Notes: generated from the sequence alone by a model not told the origin. DNA of 64,000 nt from Alisma plantago-aquatica (GCA_963693085.1 OY856414.1:265219001-265283000); one strand, 5' to 3'; positions 12,725 through 24,665 are shown, counted from the stretch's first letter. Translations and numbers: made by a program.

Positions 12725-15680
12725 TGTAATGACCCTACTTCTCGGTAACCCCCAATTAAGGAAGACCAGAAAGTCAGAGGCATTATCCCAAAAATAGGAT
12801 CAATGGTTTTGCAAATAATAAAAAATAATTAATAAATTCTACGAAAGACTAAACTTAAAATTGGAATAAAAATTTACTTTTCACATACCTTTCAAAATTA
12901 GAAAACGGAAACTTCTGCCCTTAGTAGAGTTCTATCTAACTAAATCCTCCTTTATGAATTAAATTTAATCTTCACGAGTTCCACTTTACTGTTTGTGCAA
13001 TTTCAAATAATCCTAAAACACTGACAAACAAAACGTTGGTTAGTATAAATGAATATACTGGTATGTGGGGACAAACAAAATATTGCACATAAGCTTTAAC
13101 AACATAATCATATCAAGTAGTTGCTAACAATGCAAAATTATGTTTTCAATGTGACTTCCCAACCACTTTTACTCATCCTCTGGGATACCCTCTCTTAGGG
13201 TTTAGTCCTTGCAAGGGACTTAAGGCTACCTTCTCCATCCTGAGCTTGGTACTTGGGGTCACCTCTCTTTGTGTTCAATGGTCTTCCCTTCGGGGCTTGA
13301 CCATTTCACACCTTCCCTCCGGGGCTTGGTCTTGCATCATACATCCAGAGATGGTATGTAGGTTCGAGACATTCACATATATACTTAAGTTCTAATAATC
13401 ATATTCACTTTAAATATTGCAGAAATAAAAGCATCCAAACAATTTATTTCCATTACAATCGATAAAACATTGGGAAAATGTTGAGAAACTAAAGTGTGTA
13501 CTCATAACTAACCACATACTTGATTTGGAGATTTCACAAGAAATCAGCATAGTCCAATCCAATCAGGCAATCCAACAAGCAAGCAAGCCAATCACACAAA
13601 AGAATAGAATCATGAAAATCATGTACAACATATTTACTACATACTCATCAAGAACTTACTTTATTGCCTTGGAATTACTTTCTAGTGTTTCCAATCCAAA
13701 TTAGGGTTCCATTATGGTTCCTTTATATCTATTTACAACTTTCCTCTTTTATGTCCACAAAACCCTAAAACAATAGTTCTAGGTTCAAAACCCTAATTAC
13801 TCACTTATTCACATTAAAACCTTCTTTTCATCAATTTGGCTTAGGATTAACTTAATATCACTTTTATACAATAAATCTCAAAATATATCTCATTAGAAAC
13901 CATTAACAACTAGATTAGGGTTTCTAAGCCCATTAATGCATATTAACCTATCAAACCCTAAATTAGGTTGTTAAGCATATGGATCACTCTATTTATACAT
14001 CAAAACATCATTTTATTAATAGCATGTTAATTTTCTCATAGATCATCCATATCAATATTCTCAATTTCATTAATCATAAAATTAGGGTTTCTTACTCATG
14101 AAAGCATTAAAGATGGTAAGTTTAGGTACTTTTCGAACTACGATCAGATTCAAGCTCTAAAACTTTTTTATTGAACTCCTCACATTCTCCCGATCAATTT
14201 TGATATATTGGTCGTCCTAATCAGAGTTACCACTAATTAATTACAAATTTGCAAAGAAATTACCTTTAGGCCAATGATAGTGCACCATGTCAGCATTGTG
14301 GCTTGCTCTTCTCTTTTCCACATGGACCATGGCCAGCCAATGGGCTTCGTCCCTCTCAATGATCCACTCCAATGTGGTTGAGTCGAATTAGTAAAATGAA
14401 GTACCATTCTACCCTTCATTCTCTACATTAGGGTCGGGGGTTCGCTGGTAATTCTCCACTTCATCTTCTTCACCCCCCTCACGACTCCGCCTAGTCCTGC
14501 TTCAGGCCGCAGAGTCAACTAAAAGGTTGACTTGGAGCTGTAGGGCTCCGGCAAGGCCGTCGAAGGCACCATCGACCCCGCAAGGTCAAACCGAACTCAA
14601 GGGAATTACTAGATGTGCCAGAGAGGCATGAGAATGGGAGAAACTCCGGGTATGCCTATCGGAAAACACAGGGGATCGATGGTCTATTTTCTTGATAGAA
14701 GGATAGATCCTCACACCTTCGATGTGCAGGGGTCTGTAGATAGTTGGGGGTGGTGAGTATCCTCTCTCATCTTGAGATTTTGGGAGCCTTATATATGCAG
14801 GAGGGATAGCAACAGGATTCCTACGATTGTAATGGATTTATAATTCTAATGAGAAATTAGGGAAATCCTGAGCATGCCTGAAAACTGAGGAAATAGGGGG
14901 TCCTCTAGCCGGTTTTCCCTCCTAAAATTGAAAACCAACTTCTTAGGACTCCTGGTAGATCAGAGAGATAGTTACATAGAGTCCATCCCATGGTTTACTG
15001 TTCCCCCTTTCCTAAATCGAGCTGGAGGTAGGAGACAAGTTCTCCACCACCAGATCCTGAATCAAATGGCCAACAAGTGACATGACGTCATCATGGGCTG
15101 GGCCCATGAATCCTAAATCAAATGTAAACTGTGACATTCAAATATGTCCTTCTCACTTTAAGAAATATTACAAAAATCATATCTCTTAAACTGCTTATCC
15201 GTTTGATCTCAAATTTTAGAGAAAAGTTCATAATGACTTAATCTACTTATGTGTCAAGTTTGGGACTCAAATACAAAAGTATGAGAGACTTTTCTTCATA
15301 TGCAAGTTATCACTTATTAAGGCATATTTTATGCATATTTTCTCTCTCCTATTCTTTTTATATTCTTTATTTGGATTCCTTTTACCAATAGAAACCTTTT
15401 GGATTCGAAATTTCATCCATGATGAGTCAATCACGCCTCTTTCCACATATTTCTCATTATCTCCAATTTCCTTCTTAATAATGCATTGTTTGATTTCTTC
15501 TTTCTCTGTTAAACATATTGGACTCATTCACATATTATGATTCACGAAATCACATGAACAAAGGAAATATTGCAAAGGAAATCCATTCAATACACATAAA
15601 TCATAAAATTCCCATAATCATACATTTATTGACGAAATTGCATTTCCAACCATATGAACCCCAAAATTGGGGATGTAACA
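12725..15680 (-). repeat. G1 5' LTR, full length (2,956 bp)
   Basis: Plus-strand edges are TGTAATGACCC at 12725 and GGATGTAACA at 15680, i.e. TG...CA on both strands. It matches 4477-8090 except for the ~880-bp minisatellite found only there. A TATA-like TATATAAG (minus) stands at 14788-14795. The copy is uninterrupted and gives the reference structure for this LTR. Confidence 0.85.
14788..14795 (-). promoter_or_regulatory. TATA box of the G1 5' LTR
   Basis: Minus strand TATATAAG within GCATATATAAGGC, at the position equivalent to 7202-7209 in the other LTR. Probably the former U3 promoter driving leftward transcription. Confidence 0.55.
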
Positions 15681-16346
15681 TCTCACTTGTCCAAACGATT
15701 GCTTTGCCTGTCGCAGTGCAATCAGTTCATGGAATTCCTAGATCCTTCTACTCCCAAACAGACTGGGAACCTGACCCTACCCTCTACTATAAATAGAGGG
15801 GTACTGGGAGCTTTACAGAACACACAACTCAGAACATTAGTTGCTCTACAAAGTTGTTTTCCTCTCTAGTTTTGGTAACTGAGAGAGCCTGAGCAAGTGC
15901 TACCCGACTAGGGAGGCACAGTGAGGGAAAGACAATTGCAAAAAAGTAGTCTAATTTTGGGAGAGTAGGTTGGTGCTAGTACACCAACATGAGGGTCTTC
16001 TTTTTCCTGTCAGTTCTTCTGAAACAACAGGAGTTCCAAGTGATCCGTGTGGACTATCTACAAAGGAGGGAGATGTCTACCTCTCAGGAGGACACATTAG
16101 TCACAGTCCGTGGTGGAGGCCAGAGTCCATGACAAAGACCAAGAGCTGCACAGACACCGTCTAAGACATGGTGTTGAAGACCGCACATGGTTGCGAGGTA
16201 CTGTTGTTGGGAAAGCCCCAAGACCAGGTATATCTTACTAAAACCATCATTCCCATTACATAGTCGTTGATGCAATCTCCTGTTATGGGTTAATGGCTAG
16301 TAAAACTTTGTTTCCGCTGCCTACTCTGATGCCATAAAACCCAACA
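15681..16346 (+). repeat. C1 5' LTR, 3' portion only
   Basis: From about 15760 it matches 19165-19779: the TATA region, CCTGAGCAAGTGCTACCCGAC, GGAGAGTAGGTTGGTGCTAG and the end TTTCCGCTGCCTACT...CCCAACA. The first ~80 bp aligns poorly. No canonical primer site is visible after 16346 (GAAGGAATCACATC follows). Confidence 0.7.
15780..15800 (+). promoter_or_regulatory. C1 5' LTR TATA box between inverted arms
   Basis: CCCTCT (15780-15785) and AGAGGG (15795-15800) are perfect inverted copies enclosing ACTATAAAT. The TATA box TATAAATA starts at 15788. The other LTR has the same design with slightly longer arms. Confidence 0.6.
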
Positions 16347-18346
16347 GAAGGAATCACATCATGATGAGTCAAAATATGATTATCATTTAATCCAATCTTC
16401 TAAGTTTCCTTAAGGAATATTTTAAACATTGAAACAATGTACCATCTAAAAATGGTTTAAAGGATGCCATATGAGATATGGAATATGGGAATGTCCCAAT
16501 GTTTCTTAAGTATTGTAACCTATATAAAGAAAGAAATTTCTTAAAATGTTAATCCACAAAACATAATTGTTGAATGTTGCCTTTAATCCCAATCCAATAA
16601 CAAAAGTGTTTTGTTACCAGAATAATTGAGTTCCTAAAGAATCAATGGGAGTAAAAGTCGAACTCATAAGGTTCAAGGACAATAGGGAGGTACAATGAGA
16701 ACTAGTGAGAATCACAAATTGTTGCAGAATATCAAGTTTGTCATGTAACACAGAACCTCATAATTCTTGTAGAACGAATATGAGACTGAAAGATTGTGAA
16801 TCCAACAACTCATATAGGTTGGCCATAAGATGATGAGACTACATATTAACTAGAAACTATAGAGAATAAAATCTGGGAAATGGCTTAAGGCCATTATGAA
16901 GTCCATGTAAACTAACAAGGTATGACCTTGCTAGTACTTCCTGAAGGGGTAAAACCCAAAAGGTGAAGATGGGGTTTTCATTTAAAAGACCTACATGAAT
17001 AACATAAAGGGGAAATTTTGGTTATAAAGGTTTTTGAAGTCAGTTCAAACTGTTGAATATGAAGAAATTTCTTAACCAATTGACATGCTTGTTGTTGCAT
17101 CTAGAATAGACTATGATATTGGCAAATGAAGCTTAAAATTGGATTCCTTAACAAGAATATCAGAAGGGATGTGTACGTGACACAACCTAAAGGTTTATAA
17201 CTTCATTAAAGAAAATAAAATATATTCGCTATAAAGTTTCAATGTAAAGATTGAAATGAGCATCTAAGATTTGGGGCCTTCTATCTTGACAAGATAATTA
17301 AACGCTTTGACTTGAATCAAGATGAAAGATAAAATCTATGATTACAAAATAATTTGTGGGAGCATATATGAATATTCCACATGCTGATGGGGAATGACAC
17401 CTCAATATATGATATGAGATATGCCATGAAAAACACCTTCAGCAGTGAAGGATTAGGTGAAACACCCTATGAGATAAGGATTGAGATCTATGAAGATAGT
17501 TCTTGTAAGTTTCGTGACCTAAGTATGAGCACATATAAATAGCAAGATACTGAAAGAGTTCACTATGAAGGATTCAATGAGAGAGAATCTATCCATTATA
17601 CATGGGATTAGTCTCTCATGAACCCTATGTTCTGATTCTTACAAAGAATGGAAATACATGAATGAGATGACATATGCAATAGCAATTGAATATATCATAT
17701 ATGCTATATAAATGTACTTGTTCCATTTTGTTGTATGTATTGGACATGATAGGATGATTTTAGTTTCAACATCATTTAAATGTATCTATTAGTACTTGAT
17801 AAGCACTAACAGATAACTTGCTAAGACCATGACAATAAGGAAGAGTTGAGTGTAAAGAGTTACATTGATGCAAGCTTCCATAATGACAGAAGATGATCAC
17901 AATATTAAAGTTGTGTGTTTAATCTAAAGAGAATAGTTATTAGTTGGAAAGAGTTCTGAAAAGAGTTCTAAACTATAAGACAATTAAGTTACAATTCTAC
18001 AATTGAAGTCGAGTATCCTAGTACTATGAATACAAGAGTGGATACTATATGGATCTAGAAGTTCGTATGGATGAACTTAAATATGTTCCAACCATTGATG
18101 ACACAATAATGATATTGTGACAACAATGGAGCTACTTGCTAAGCAAGGAATATCAGATAGCATATTATGAAAGTTCCATCTCATATGAGAGATCGTACAA
18201 CGAAGTATCAAGGAACATACAATATACAGACTAAAAGCAATGTGTTGCTAACCCGTTGGATTAGCATGTATGCAGCAAAAACATGGTGGACATGTTTAGA
18301 ACACTAAGGATGAGATCCATGGGTTATTGAATCTTTGCAAGGGGGG
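16347..18346 (+). pseudogene. C1 decayed pol; Copia RNase H/C-terminal tail recognisable at its end
   Basis: Most of this 2-kb interior has no readable frame. Near 18119 the plus strand gives DNNGA, the conserved strand of Copia RNase H that precedes the K-H-I region. About 60 codons later NPLD and then MFRTLRMRSMGY with a stop at 18330 correspond to the usual end of Copia pol (D-P-L-T-K ... M-G-I-R-x-M). A G-rich tract at 18338-18346 follows, the likely plus-strand primer. Gag, integrase and RT were not found, so either a deletion or extreme decay removed them. Confidence 0.5.
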
Positions 18347-19779
18347 TCTTTTGGTAAGTATGTCCAGAAAGCCAATCATATGATGATTGAAAAGGCATAT
18401 TACATTAAGGATTTGATTAATAATAACAAATTAAAGCTTCCAATTCATTTTGATTTACTCAGTTATGAGATAATGAGGAAACGTAATGAATCTCTATTGA
18501 ATGACAATCACTCAACGACATATGGATTCAACTACATGACTTGAATGTTAAGAGTATGTACATTGTTGTTATATCCCCAGTTAGATGTCATAAGCTAGTT
18601 GTGGACATTCACTGTCAATGTGATATGGGACATATAGGGTCACACACATAAAAACACACCTAGAAAAGGATTTTATCATGAATGATAATTGAATTGACAC
18701 TAAAGTGTTTAGGTAGTCAATTCGAGTAACAAATCAGCTGAATGGACTACTAGCCAATCGGCTCAACTATTGAGACGACTGTTGGAGTGTCAGGCTGATC
18801 AAAAATGCAATTGGCTAAGTTATGCCCAAACTGAGGAGCGAATTGACTAGTTCACTCAGTGAACTGACCGGTTTGGCTCACCAACCGACTGGTTGGGTGA
18901 GTGAGACGACAGACTCATGTGAGCGAGATCACTCAATTTGTGGAGATATTTGATTGTATCAAGGATTTGTGTTGACGTTATGTTGTGCATTAATTGGATT
19001 TGAATTGCCAAATCATATGTGATTGTGCAACATACGGAAATGATTGGTTTGCTATGTGAACTGACCATCTCACATGTGAACTGGTCAATTCAGTTGCCAA
19101 TTGACCAGTTTGACACTTGTAGGTTGCAAAAAGTAATGATCTTTGAGTCCCTTCCTCTCCCACATTGATTGGGAACCCTAACCCTAACCCCTCCTATAAA
19201 TAGAGGGGTACTGGGGGCTTCCAAACACATACAATTGAGAACTCATTTTCTCTAAGAATTATTGTCCTCTCTGGTTTTAGTAACTAAGATAGCCCAAGCA
19301 AGTCCTACCCAACTAGGGAGGGATAGTGAGGGAGAGAACAACTGAAGATCATTATAGGAGAGTAGGTTGGATACTAGTACACCAACGAGAGGGACAACTC
19401 CTTCTTGTTCATTCTAGCAAGAAGACAAGAGTACTGAGTGGTCCATGTGGACTTCCATAGAGGCAAGGTGGCCCTTTCCCATGGCTGGGAGGATGTCGTC
19501 AGCCTACAATCCGTGGAGAGACCGTAGGAGCCACTACAAATGATGTTCCAATCTACTATCCATGGTGAAGACTAGGAGCTGCATAGACACTGACCAAGAG
19601 AAACTAGAAGATAGTTGCATTGTATGACTTGTAGTCATTGGATTTGCTCCAAGACCAGTCTTGAACTCATTAAACCATATTCCTATTTCATAGTTATTGA
19701 TGTGACCTTGCTATTCTGGGAATATTGATAGATAAATTTTTATTTCTGCTGCCTTACTATGTGCCTGTATTTCCCAACA
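18347..19779 (+). repeat. C1 3' LTR
   Basis: It starts directly after the G-tract; the expected TG is mutated (TCTTTTGG). The following TATGTCCAGAAAGCCAATCA resembles Copia LTR starts of the TGTTGGAATATGTCC type. It ends CCCAACA at 19779. Between 18720 and 19120 it carries many variants of ACTGACCGGTT and AATTGACTAG, a degenerate internal repeat. Upstream of the TATA box stands a telomere-like run CCCTAACCCTAACCCC (about 19176-19191). The start could instead be TGTTAAGAG at 18546. Confidence 0.65.
19187..19209 (+). promoter_or_regulatory. C1 3' LTR TATA box between inverted arms
   Basis: ACCCCTC (19187-19193) and GAGGGGT (19203-19209) are perfect inverted copies around CTATAAATA. The left arm overlaps the telomere-like CCCTAACCC run. 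Confidence 0.65.
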
Positions 19780-20933
19780 CAAGCTACACTAAAGCAAGCA
19801 AGAAGAGTTATACAATACACTAAGCCAACAAATAAGGTAAATGAGCAATTAAAGACCTAAACTAGCAAGAGAAAAGCAAGAATAAGGCAATGAACTAACT
19901 AAGAAAGTAAAGAGCTAACTAAGATATTAGGGTTTTAATGCAATAGAGGGTAGTGTGGGCTATTTATGGGATGCACTTATCAATTAGGTTGGGGGATGAC
20001 ATGTGAACATTATGTGTTCATTTATATTACCAAACCAAACAACAAGATAGAGGCTAGTGAATTGCCGCTAACTACTAACTGTCCATGGATACGATAGGTT
20101 GCGTATAGGGGAACTAGTCCCTAACACCCCCTACATACCCTTATGAGGCTCAATTGGATTAGGGTTTAGATGAAATTCAACCAGAGTCTAATCAAGCCTA
20201 GGTTTCTAGGTTAGAGGATCTTAGGGTGATTAGGAGTTGAGGTTAGAAATGGGAGTGGAAGTGAGGTTTTACGCCTCCCATCACCCACATTTTAAACTTG
20301 AGAAAGCTCTAAGCTAATCACACTAAATTCATATAAATTTGCTACTTAGATCTCTCACATAGGGTTAGGAGAATTGACTAGCATTTAGGAGGATGGGTAG
20401 CTAGCTAGGGATCCATGAATTAGACCTAGGAGCAAATCCCAAAATTCACACATATAACTGATTTCGCTAAGTTCCTGGGTGATTTCAACCACAAACCACA
20501 AATAAATTCATGAAGAATGAGATATAAATAGAACATAATCATTAGCAAACCAAATCATAATGTTTACATATCATTTTTCCCCAATATGGTATCAAAGTAA
20601 CATTTTTGACCCCAAACAGCCCACCCAAGGGGCCTAGCTACTCATGGAAATGGAAAATACAAAAATAGAAGGGAAAGAGGGAGAAGTAGTCATGGAGATG
20701 GGTCTAGATGGAGTGATCTTGCTCTCCAATTGCTGCAAGGACGTCCTCCTCCTTCCTCCAAGGTGCAAAGGCATGGAATGATGGTGGAATTGGGTCAAAA
20801 CACTAGGAAACTTGGGTATTGGTGGTGGAAATGGAGAAATGGAGTAGAAATGAGGTGGGGAAGTGAAGGATTGGATGGAATGCAAAAATGGGGATCTATG
20901 AGGGGGTATAAGGTAGGTAACCTTGTAACCCAA

Positions 20934-20959
20934 CCACCACCTATATATATAGGTGGTGG
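20934..20959. promoter_or_regulatory. 26-bp perfect palindrome with a TATA core
   Basis: CCACCACC, ten bases of alternating T and A, then GGTGGTGG form a perfect 26-bp palindrome in the X LTR. The TA core would serve as a TATA box in either direction. Expected use in X is leftward. Confidence 0.65.
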
Positions 20960-21019
20960 GAAAGCACTGGGTCAAGTGGGGGGGTAAAGTGGGAAATGTA
21001 GTGGAAAAATTGTATGGAG

Positions 21020-21345
21020 CAAGGCCGTGTTGGGCAGCACGATCGTGATGGGTAGGAGTGAGCACCGACATGGTGAAGTGGAATGACCATGGTGAGAAAA
21101 TTGCACAAGTTATAGGGAGTTCAATGTTTTTGAATTGAAGGTGGCACAGCCGTGGTGGTCACCATGACTGTGGTGAGGCAGGGGTAGCACGACCATGGTG
21201 GTCACCATGGTCATAGTGGCTTGAAGAACTATTGCCCATTCTCTATGGAATGCCCAGGTTGAGTTGGCTACTACACAGACGTGCAACATGGCATGACTAT
21301 TCCAGGTCATGGTGGCACGACCATTTTTTTCTATACGGCCGTACT
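21020..21345. repeat. Degenerate CACGACCATGGTG hairpin repeats in the X LTR
   Basis: Variants of GCACGACCATGGTGG occur about seven times. The clearest is GACCATGGTG-GT-CACCATGGTC at 21191-21212, two perfect 10-bp inverted arms. The others are eroded, mainly by C-to-T change of an apparent CG-rich ancestor. In minus-strand orientation the tract lies upstream of the TATA palindrome, as the motif array does in element Y. Confidence 0.6.
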
Positions 21346-21753
21346 GATCTCTGAAGTTATTCAAACTTGACTATGTTGATTTTCTTGTGCTAACACCACT
21401 ATTTTGTTGTGCTAAGGTTGTGTTGTCTTCTTCATCAACACTTATCTCTTATACTTGGTTCATACTTGGACATTTTTGCTTCAATTGATCTTTGGCCATT
21501 AGGGATAGGTTAAGGGAGCTTTGAACTTCACTTTGAGCCTCTCTAAAGGTAGAGAAACCTAGGATCATTCTTTCTCTCTCTCTCTCTCTTCCATCCAAGC
21601 ATGGTCCAAATACTTTTAAAAATTCAAATAATGTCCATAAGTACATTTTACACAAATATGCATATCAAGGGAAATAACATGTAATCTATCATGTATAGAT
21701 GTGATTGAAGTGCAACATGATACAAGATGAAGCACTAAAATAGGGATGCATCA

Positions 21754-23148
21754 CCACCCCAAACATAAAACATAGTTGTCCTCAAGTATGCTCCAACTCA
21801 ATCTCTGTACAATTTTTCCACAATCAAGAAATGACAAATGCAATGCAATAGATGAATATTGATTAAATGAGATCAACGATGACTAGGTACATGTGTTCCA
21901 CCTCTCTCCTCTCCACTTCTACAATCTAATCATGAAAAGAGCACTGAGCATACAAACTTTAAATATAAAACATAGAACACACAAGTTATCCATATGTCTT
22001 TCATGTAGTTCTGGGTAGATCGTTTCATGATGGTGTTGATAAAATATGACTAGGAGTGTTAATTTACTTTCATGCATTCATTCTTATGCTTCAAATTAAA
22101 TGATACCAAGTGACCCACGTGGTTGTAGAAAAAGGGTGAAGTGATCTAGGCTTGATATTTCCTAGCTCAATGGGTATGAAAATAGAAGAAAGGATTGTAG
22201 TAAGAGATAAGAGTTTTATAACACTCATCTTTTCTTTATTTAGATGCTCTTAACCAGGAGCATATTTTATTTTCTTTTTGTTTTTTTTTCTTTTCTTTGA
22301 CCTTGATGTAGGTAGGACATATGGTGGTGAGAGTGAAGCAATGAGATAAAGATATGGCCACCCCAAACTTTTGGAGGTGGCTAAGGGTGAATATGTGCAC
22401 TTTGGCATCTTAGCATGAGGCAGATGGAGGGGTAAGAAGAAGATGAATGAACAATCAGGTCAAAGAGGGGTCACAAGTGTAGTTCTCAACATAAGATCTC
22501 CTGCATGAAAATTAATCCAACACTTCATTAAATAGCATCACACCACATGAATGAACAACATGAAATTCACACTTCTATCATGTGATTCAATAGGCCCTAA
22601 GCGTTCATAGCTTGCTCAAATCACAATTCAACCAAAACATTCACAAACATAAGAGAGGTGATGCACATTTAAAAATTCAAACATGGATACCATTTAGTCA
22701 TGATAATTCACTTACATTTGTCAAAGGTCATCATTTTCAATCCAATAAGTAGAGATTGGGTCAAAACACACTTTTTAGGTAAGAAGTTCTAAACTTGGAC
22801 AAAATTCACCAAAATGGTTCTAGATTGCCTTCAATCATGTATAAACCTTAATTATGGAACATAAAGAAGGAAACAAGCAAATCCTAGATAAAACATGCAA
22901 AAATTACAAAAATCTCCATGATATGTAATGCATGGAAAAAAGAGCAAAATTTTTGAAACACGCAAAAACTGCGAGAAAACAAATTACATGGCATGCAAGT
23001 ATGTATAGCAAGTAAAATCTAACCTAGATAGAAGGAACAAAAAAAACAAAAGTAAATGCAAGGTGAAATGCAAAAAGAGTGAAATGAGAAAGAGGGCATA
23101 CCTCCCTACAACCCCAAACTTTTGAATCATGTTGTCCTCAGCATGACA
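21754..23148 (-). other. X interior, noncoding; two purine-tract-like motifs
   Basis: No reading frame or known motif on either strand. On the minus strand TTTGGGGTGG lies at 21754-21763 next to the LTR, after GAGGACAACT. A second copy of the pair, GAGGACAACATG followed by AAAGTTTGGGGTTG, stands at about 23112-23145. GAGGACA plus TTTGGGG is the usual 3' end signature of Athila-like elements. The rest is A/T-rich. Confidence 0.45.
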
Positions 23149-24236
23149 CTAAAGTATAAGAGTGATATGGTAAATGATCATGGACGTTGTGGTGGATTTG
23201 GTGGTGATCCTACATGTGGTGGAGTATATTGGGTAGTAATTGCCCCAATATTCCACCTGTAGAGGTGGGTAAGTCTCCTGGTAACCAAACAGTGCACCCC
23301 ACAAATCTTCCCTGCATTGGGGGTTCCTATGGGCCTGGGCATGCTGAAACCAATACATGTGGTTGATCTGATGGTGCATCTATTGATGATCCAACCAAAA
23401 TGCATCATGTGTATGGTGAAATCCCTCTTGTGTCTTCAGAATGCTATCCTGTGTACTATGAATACCCTCTAGCTACGCATGTATAGTCGACATGTCATAT
23501 GTGTTCACTGAGGGTTGTCGTGGTTGTTGTGTCACCTCTGCCTCCTGTCCCCTAACCCTACATATATCTCTCTCCTCCACCTATCTCCTCTGCTCTGCTA
23601 CCCGTGATTCTCCAAGTACCTTGGGAAAATCTCTAGGCTACTTCTACTATGTGTCCTTAGGATGCTCCTCTTACGACCTCCTCAAGATATCCAAAAAGTT
23701 CAAAGATGGACCAGACCCCTCTAGGAGAGGTGTAGTATGGCATGGGAGCTCCAGTGAAACTCTTGCATGAGGAGGGTTGATTTAGTAAAAGATCTTCTGG
23801 TCAATCACTAAAATCATGGATGAGGGAATCAAGTAGGTAGGTCTACAATCTTCCCTCCTTTTAACTTAGTGTATCCAGATATACCATGATGCATGGCCAA
23901 AGCAATTGAAGTTAAAATCCCTTTTATTCTTGCTCTTGGATGGGATTGTCTTCATGTGATCAATGATGAGTGATCCCAAATTCACATGCTTTCCATGCAC
24001 CATCCATCCCAAAAAAAAGAGGTCATTCTTTTTATAGCTACCTTGATTCTCATACTTGGAGAAAATGGTGTTCACCATGACCTTCTAAAGTATCTCAACA
24101 TGGGGTTATGAATGGTGTTCTGCATCGACAATGCCAATAAGCTTGGTGTGTTTCTCCTAGGGCCACACACTAATCAACTAAATTGTGACTACATGCAACC
24201 CTAGGAGGTTTTCAAACACACTTGGGATCTTTTGAA
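23149..24236 (-). pseudogene. X ORF: decayed plant 'transposon protein' (Transposase_32-like) with Gln/His-rich tail
   Basis: At 24078-23866 the minus strand reads KKNDLFFLGWMVHGKHVNLG followed by SLIIDHMKT. This pattern (L-x-x-x-W/Y-x-x-x-G-x-x-V-N-x-G-x-I-I-x-x-H) is that of the C-terminal half of the domain often annotated as putative plant transposon protein (Transposase_32), and it parallels GDLFLIWSMINRKMVNIGKI in ORF3 of Y. Downstream, allowing stops and frameshifts, comes a Gln/His-rich tail (HSTQDSILKTQEGFHHTHDA, then MHHQINHMYWFQHAQ), like the coiled tails of such proteins. The function of the family is unknown. Badly broken. Confidence 0.5.
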
Positions 24237-24665
24237 ATTTATAGAGGACATAAACTAACACACCCACTTAGACTAGCATGCTATACCCGCAAGCGCATAG
24301 GGTCATGTCATAATATAGGTAGGTGAAAAGTATAGGGTCTATCCATAGTGAGAAAAGGGGGGCACTAGATCTAGGCTAGTTTTGGGCTAGGCTCCTACAT
24401 GGAGTCTAGGTTTGAAGGGTTTGAAAGTTGGTTTGATAGATTACACTAAGGATGAACAAGCAATCAAATGAAGGAAAATAAACAAGATCAAAACCTAAGT
24501 TAACCCTAGACAGTTAATTCTAATGAGCAAGGAAAGACAAGCTAGGAAAGGAAAAGAGCAAGCTACACTGAAGTAAGAAAGAAGATGTCTACACTACACT
24601 AAGCCAGCAAACAAGGCAAAAGAACAATTACAGACGTAAACTAGCAAGATAAAAGTAAGAATAAG
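24237..24665 (-). repeat. X 5' LTR fragment, cut by element Y
   Basis: It contains CATGCTATACCCGCAAGCGCA, a phrase type common at LTR ends of Athila-like elements, and then the stretch shared with 19781 onward. No clean primer-binding site is visible at its left edge, which is therefore approximate. It stops at AATAAG, where the TGATAACGC terminus of Y begins. Confidence 0.5.

Larger units (their letters stand above)
4477..15680 (-). mobile_element. G1: decayed Ty3/gypsy chromovirus with two long LTRs
   Basis: Two long direct copies (4477-8090 and 12725-15680) flank a 4.6-kb interior. On the minus strand the LTR starts TGTTACAACCCC and ends GGGTCATTACA. After the right-hand (5') LTR comes a tRNA-iMet primer site; before the left-hand (3') LTR comes a purine tract. 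Integrase and chromodomain remnants stand in correct order just before the 3' LTR, which identifies a chromovirus (Tekay/Del-like). The LTRs differ by many substitutions and the interior is full of stops and frameshifts, so the copy is old and dead. It sits inside the first LTR of Copia element C1; the right flank begins TCTCA. Its own left LTR was broken by the CACTA-like insertion. Confidence 0.85.
15681..19779 (+). mobile_element. C1: Ty1/Copia element remnant
   Basis: A ~660-bp segment at 15681-16346 is repeated at about 19130-19779, including a TATA region (TATAAATAGAGGGGTACTGG) and the end CCCAACA. The interior ends with a legible Copia pol tail followed by a G-tract and the second LTR. 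The first LTR lacks its 5' part because G1 inserted there; that part should lie left of G1, outside the window. Right flank CAAGC matches the uninterrupted X sequence at about 24563, which confirms that C1 was inserted into element X. The interior is only ~2 kb, so much of gag-pol is deleted. Confidence 0.75.
19780..21753 (-). repeat. X 3' LTR (its left part lost to the C1 insertion)
   Basis: It shares the first ~100 bp with 24564-24665 before that copy is cut by Y. It holds a palindromic TATA site at 20934-20959 and a GC-rich hairpin tract at 21020-21345. The right edge is set by TGATGCATCCC (minus) after the purine tract. The 145-codon minus-strand frame at 20634-21071 is Pro/Ser/His-rich and not recognisable; it is treated as chance. 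Confidence 0.55.
19780..24665 (-). mobile_element. X: element with LTR-like ends, Transposase_32-like ORF and no visible gag-pol
   Basis: Sequence from 19781 (AGCTACACTAAAGCAAGC) is repeated from about 24564 (AGCTACACTGAAGTAAG), so pieces of two LTRs bound this region. Minus-strand polarity comes from a purine tract TTTGGGGTGG followed by TGATGCATCCC at 21753 and from the ORF direction. C1 cut the left LTR at 19779/19780 and Y cut the right one at 24665/24666, so X is the oldest layer here. The interior (about 21754-24236) is only 2.5 kb and shows no gag-pol motif; the one coding relic is a Transposase_32-like ORF. Either a non-autonomous element or a large internal deletion. Confidence 0.6.

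Noticed and set aside
20634..21071. 145-codon minus-strand frame, Pro/Ser/His-rich
   Set aside because: Low complexity, overlaps the TATA palindrome and hairpin tract of the X LTR, no recognisable domain.
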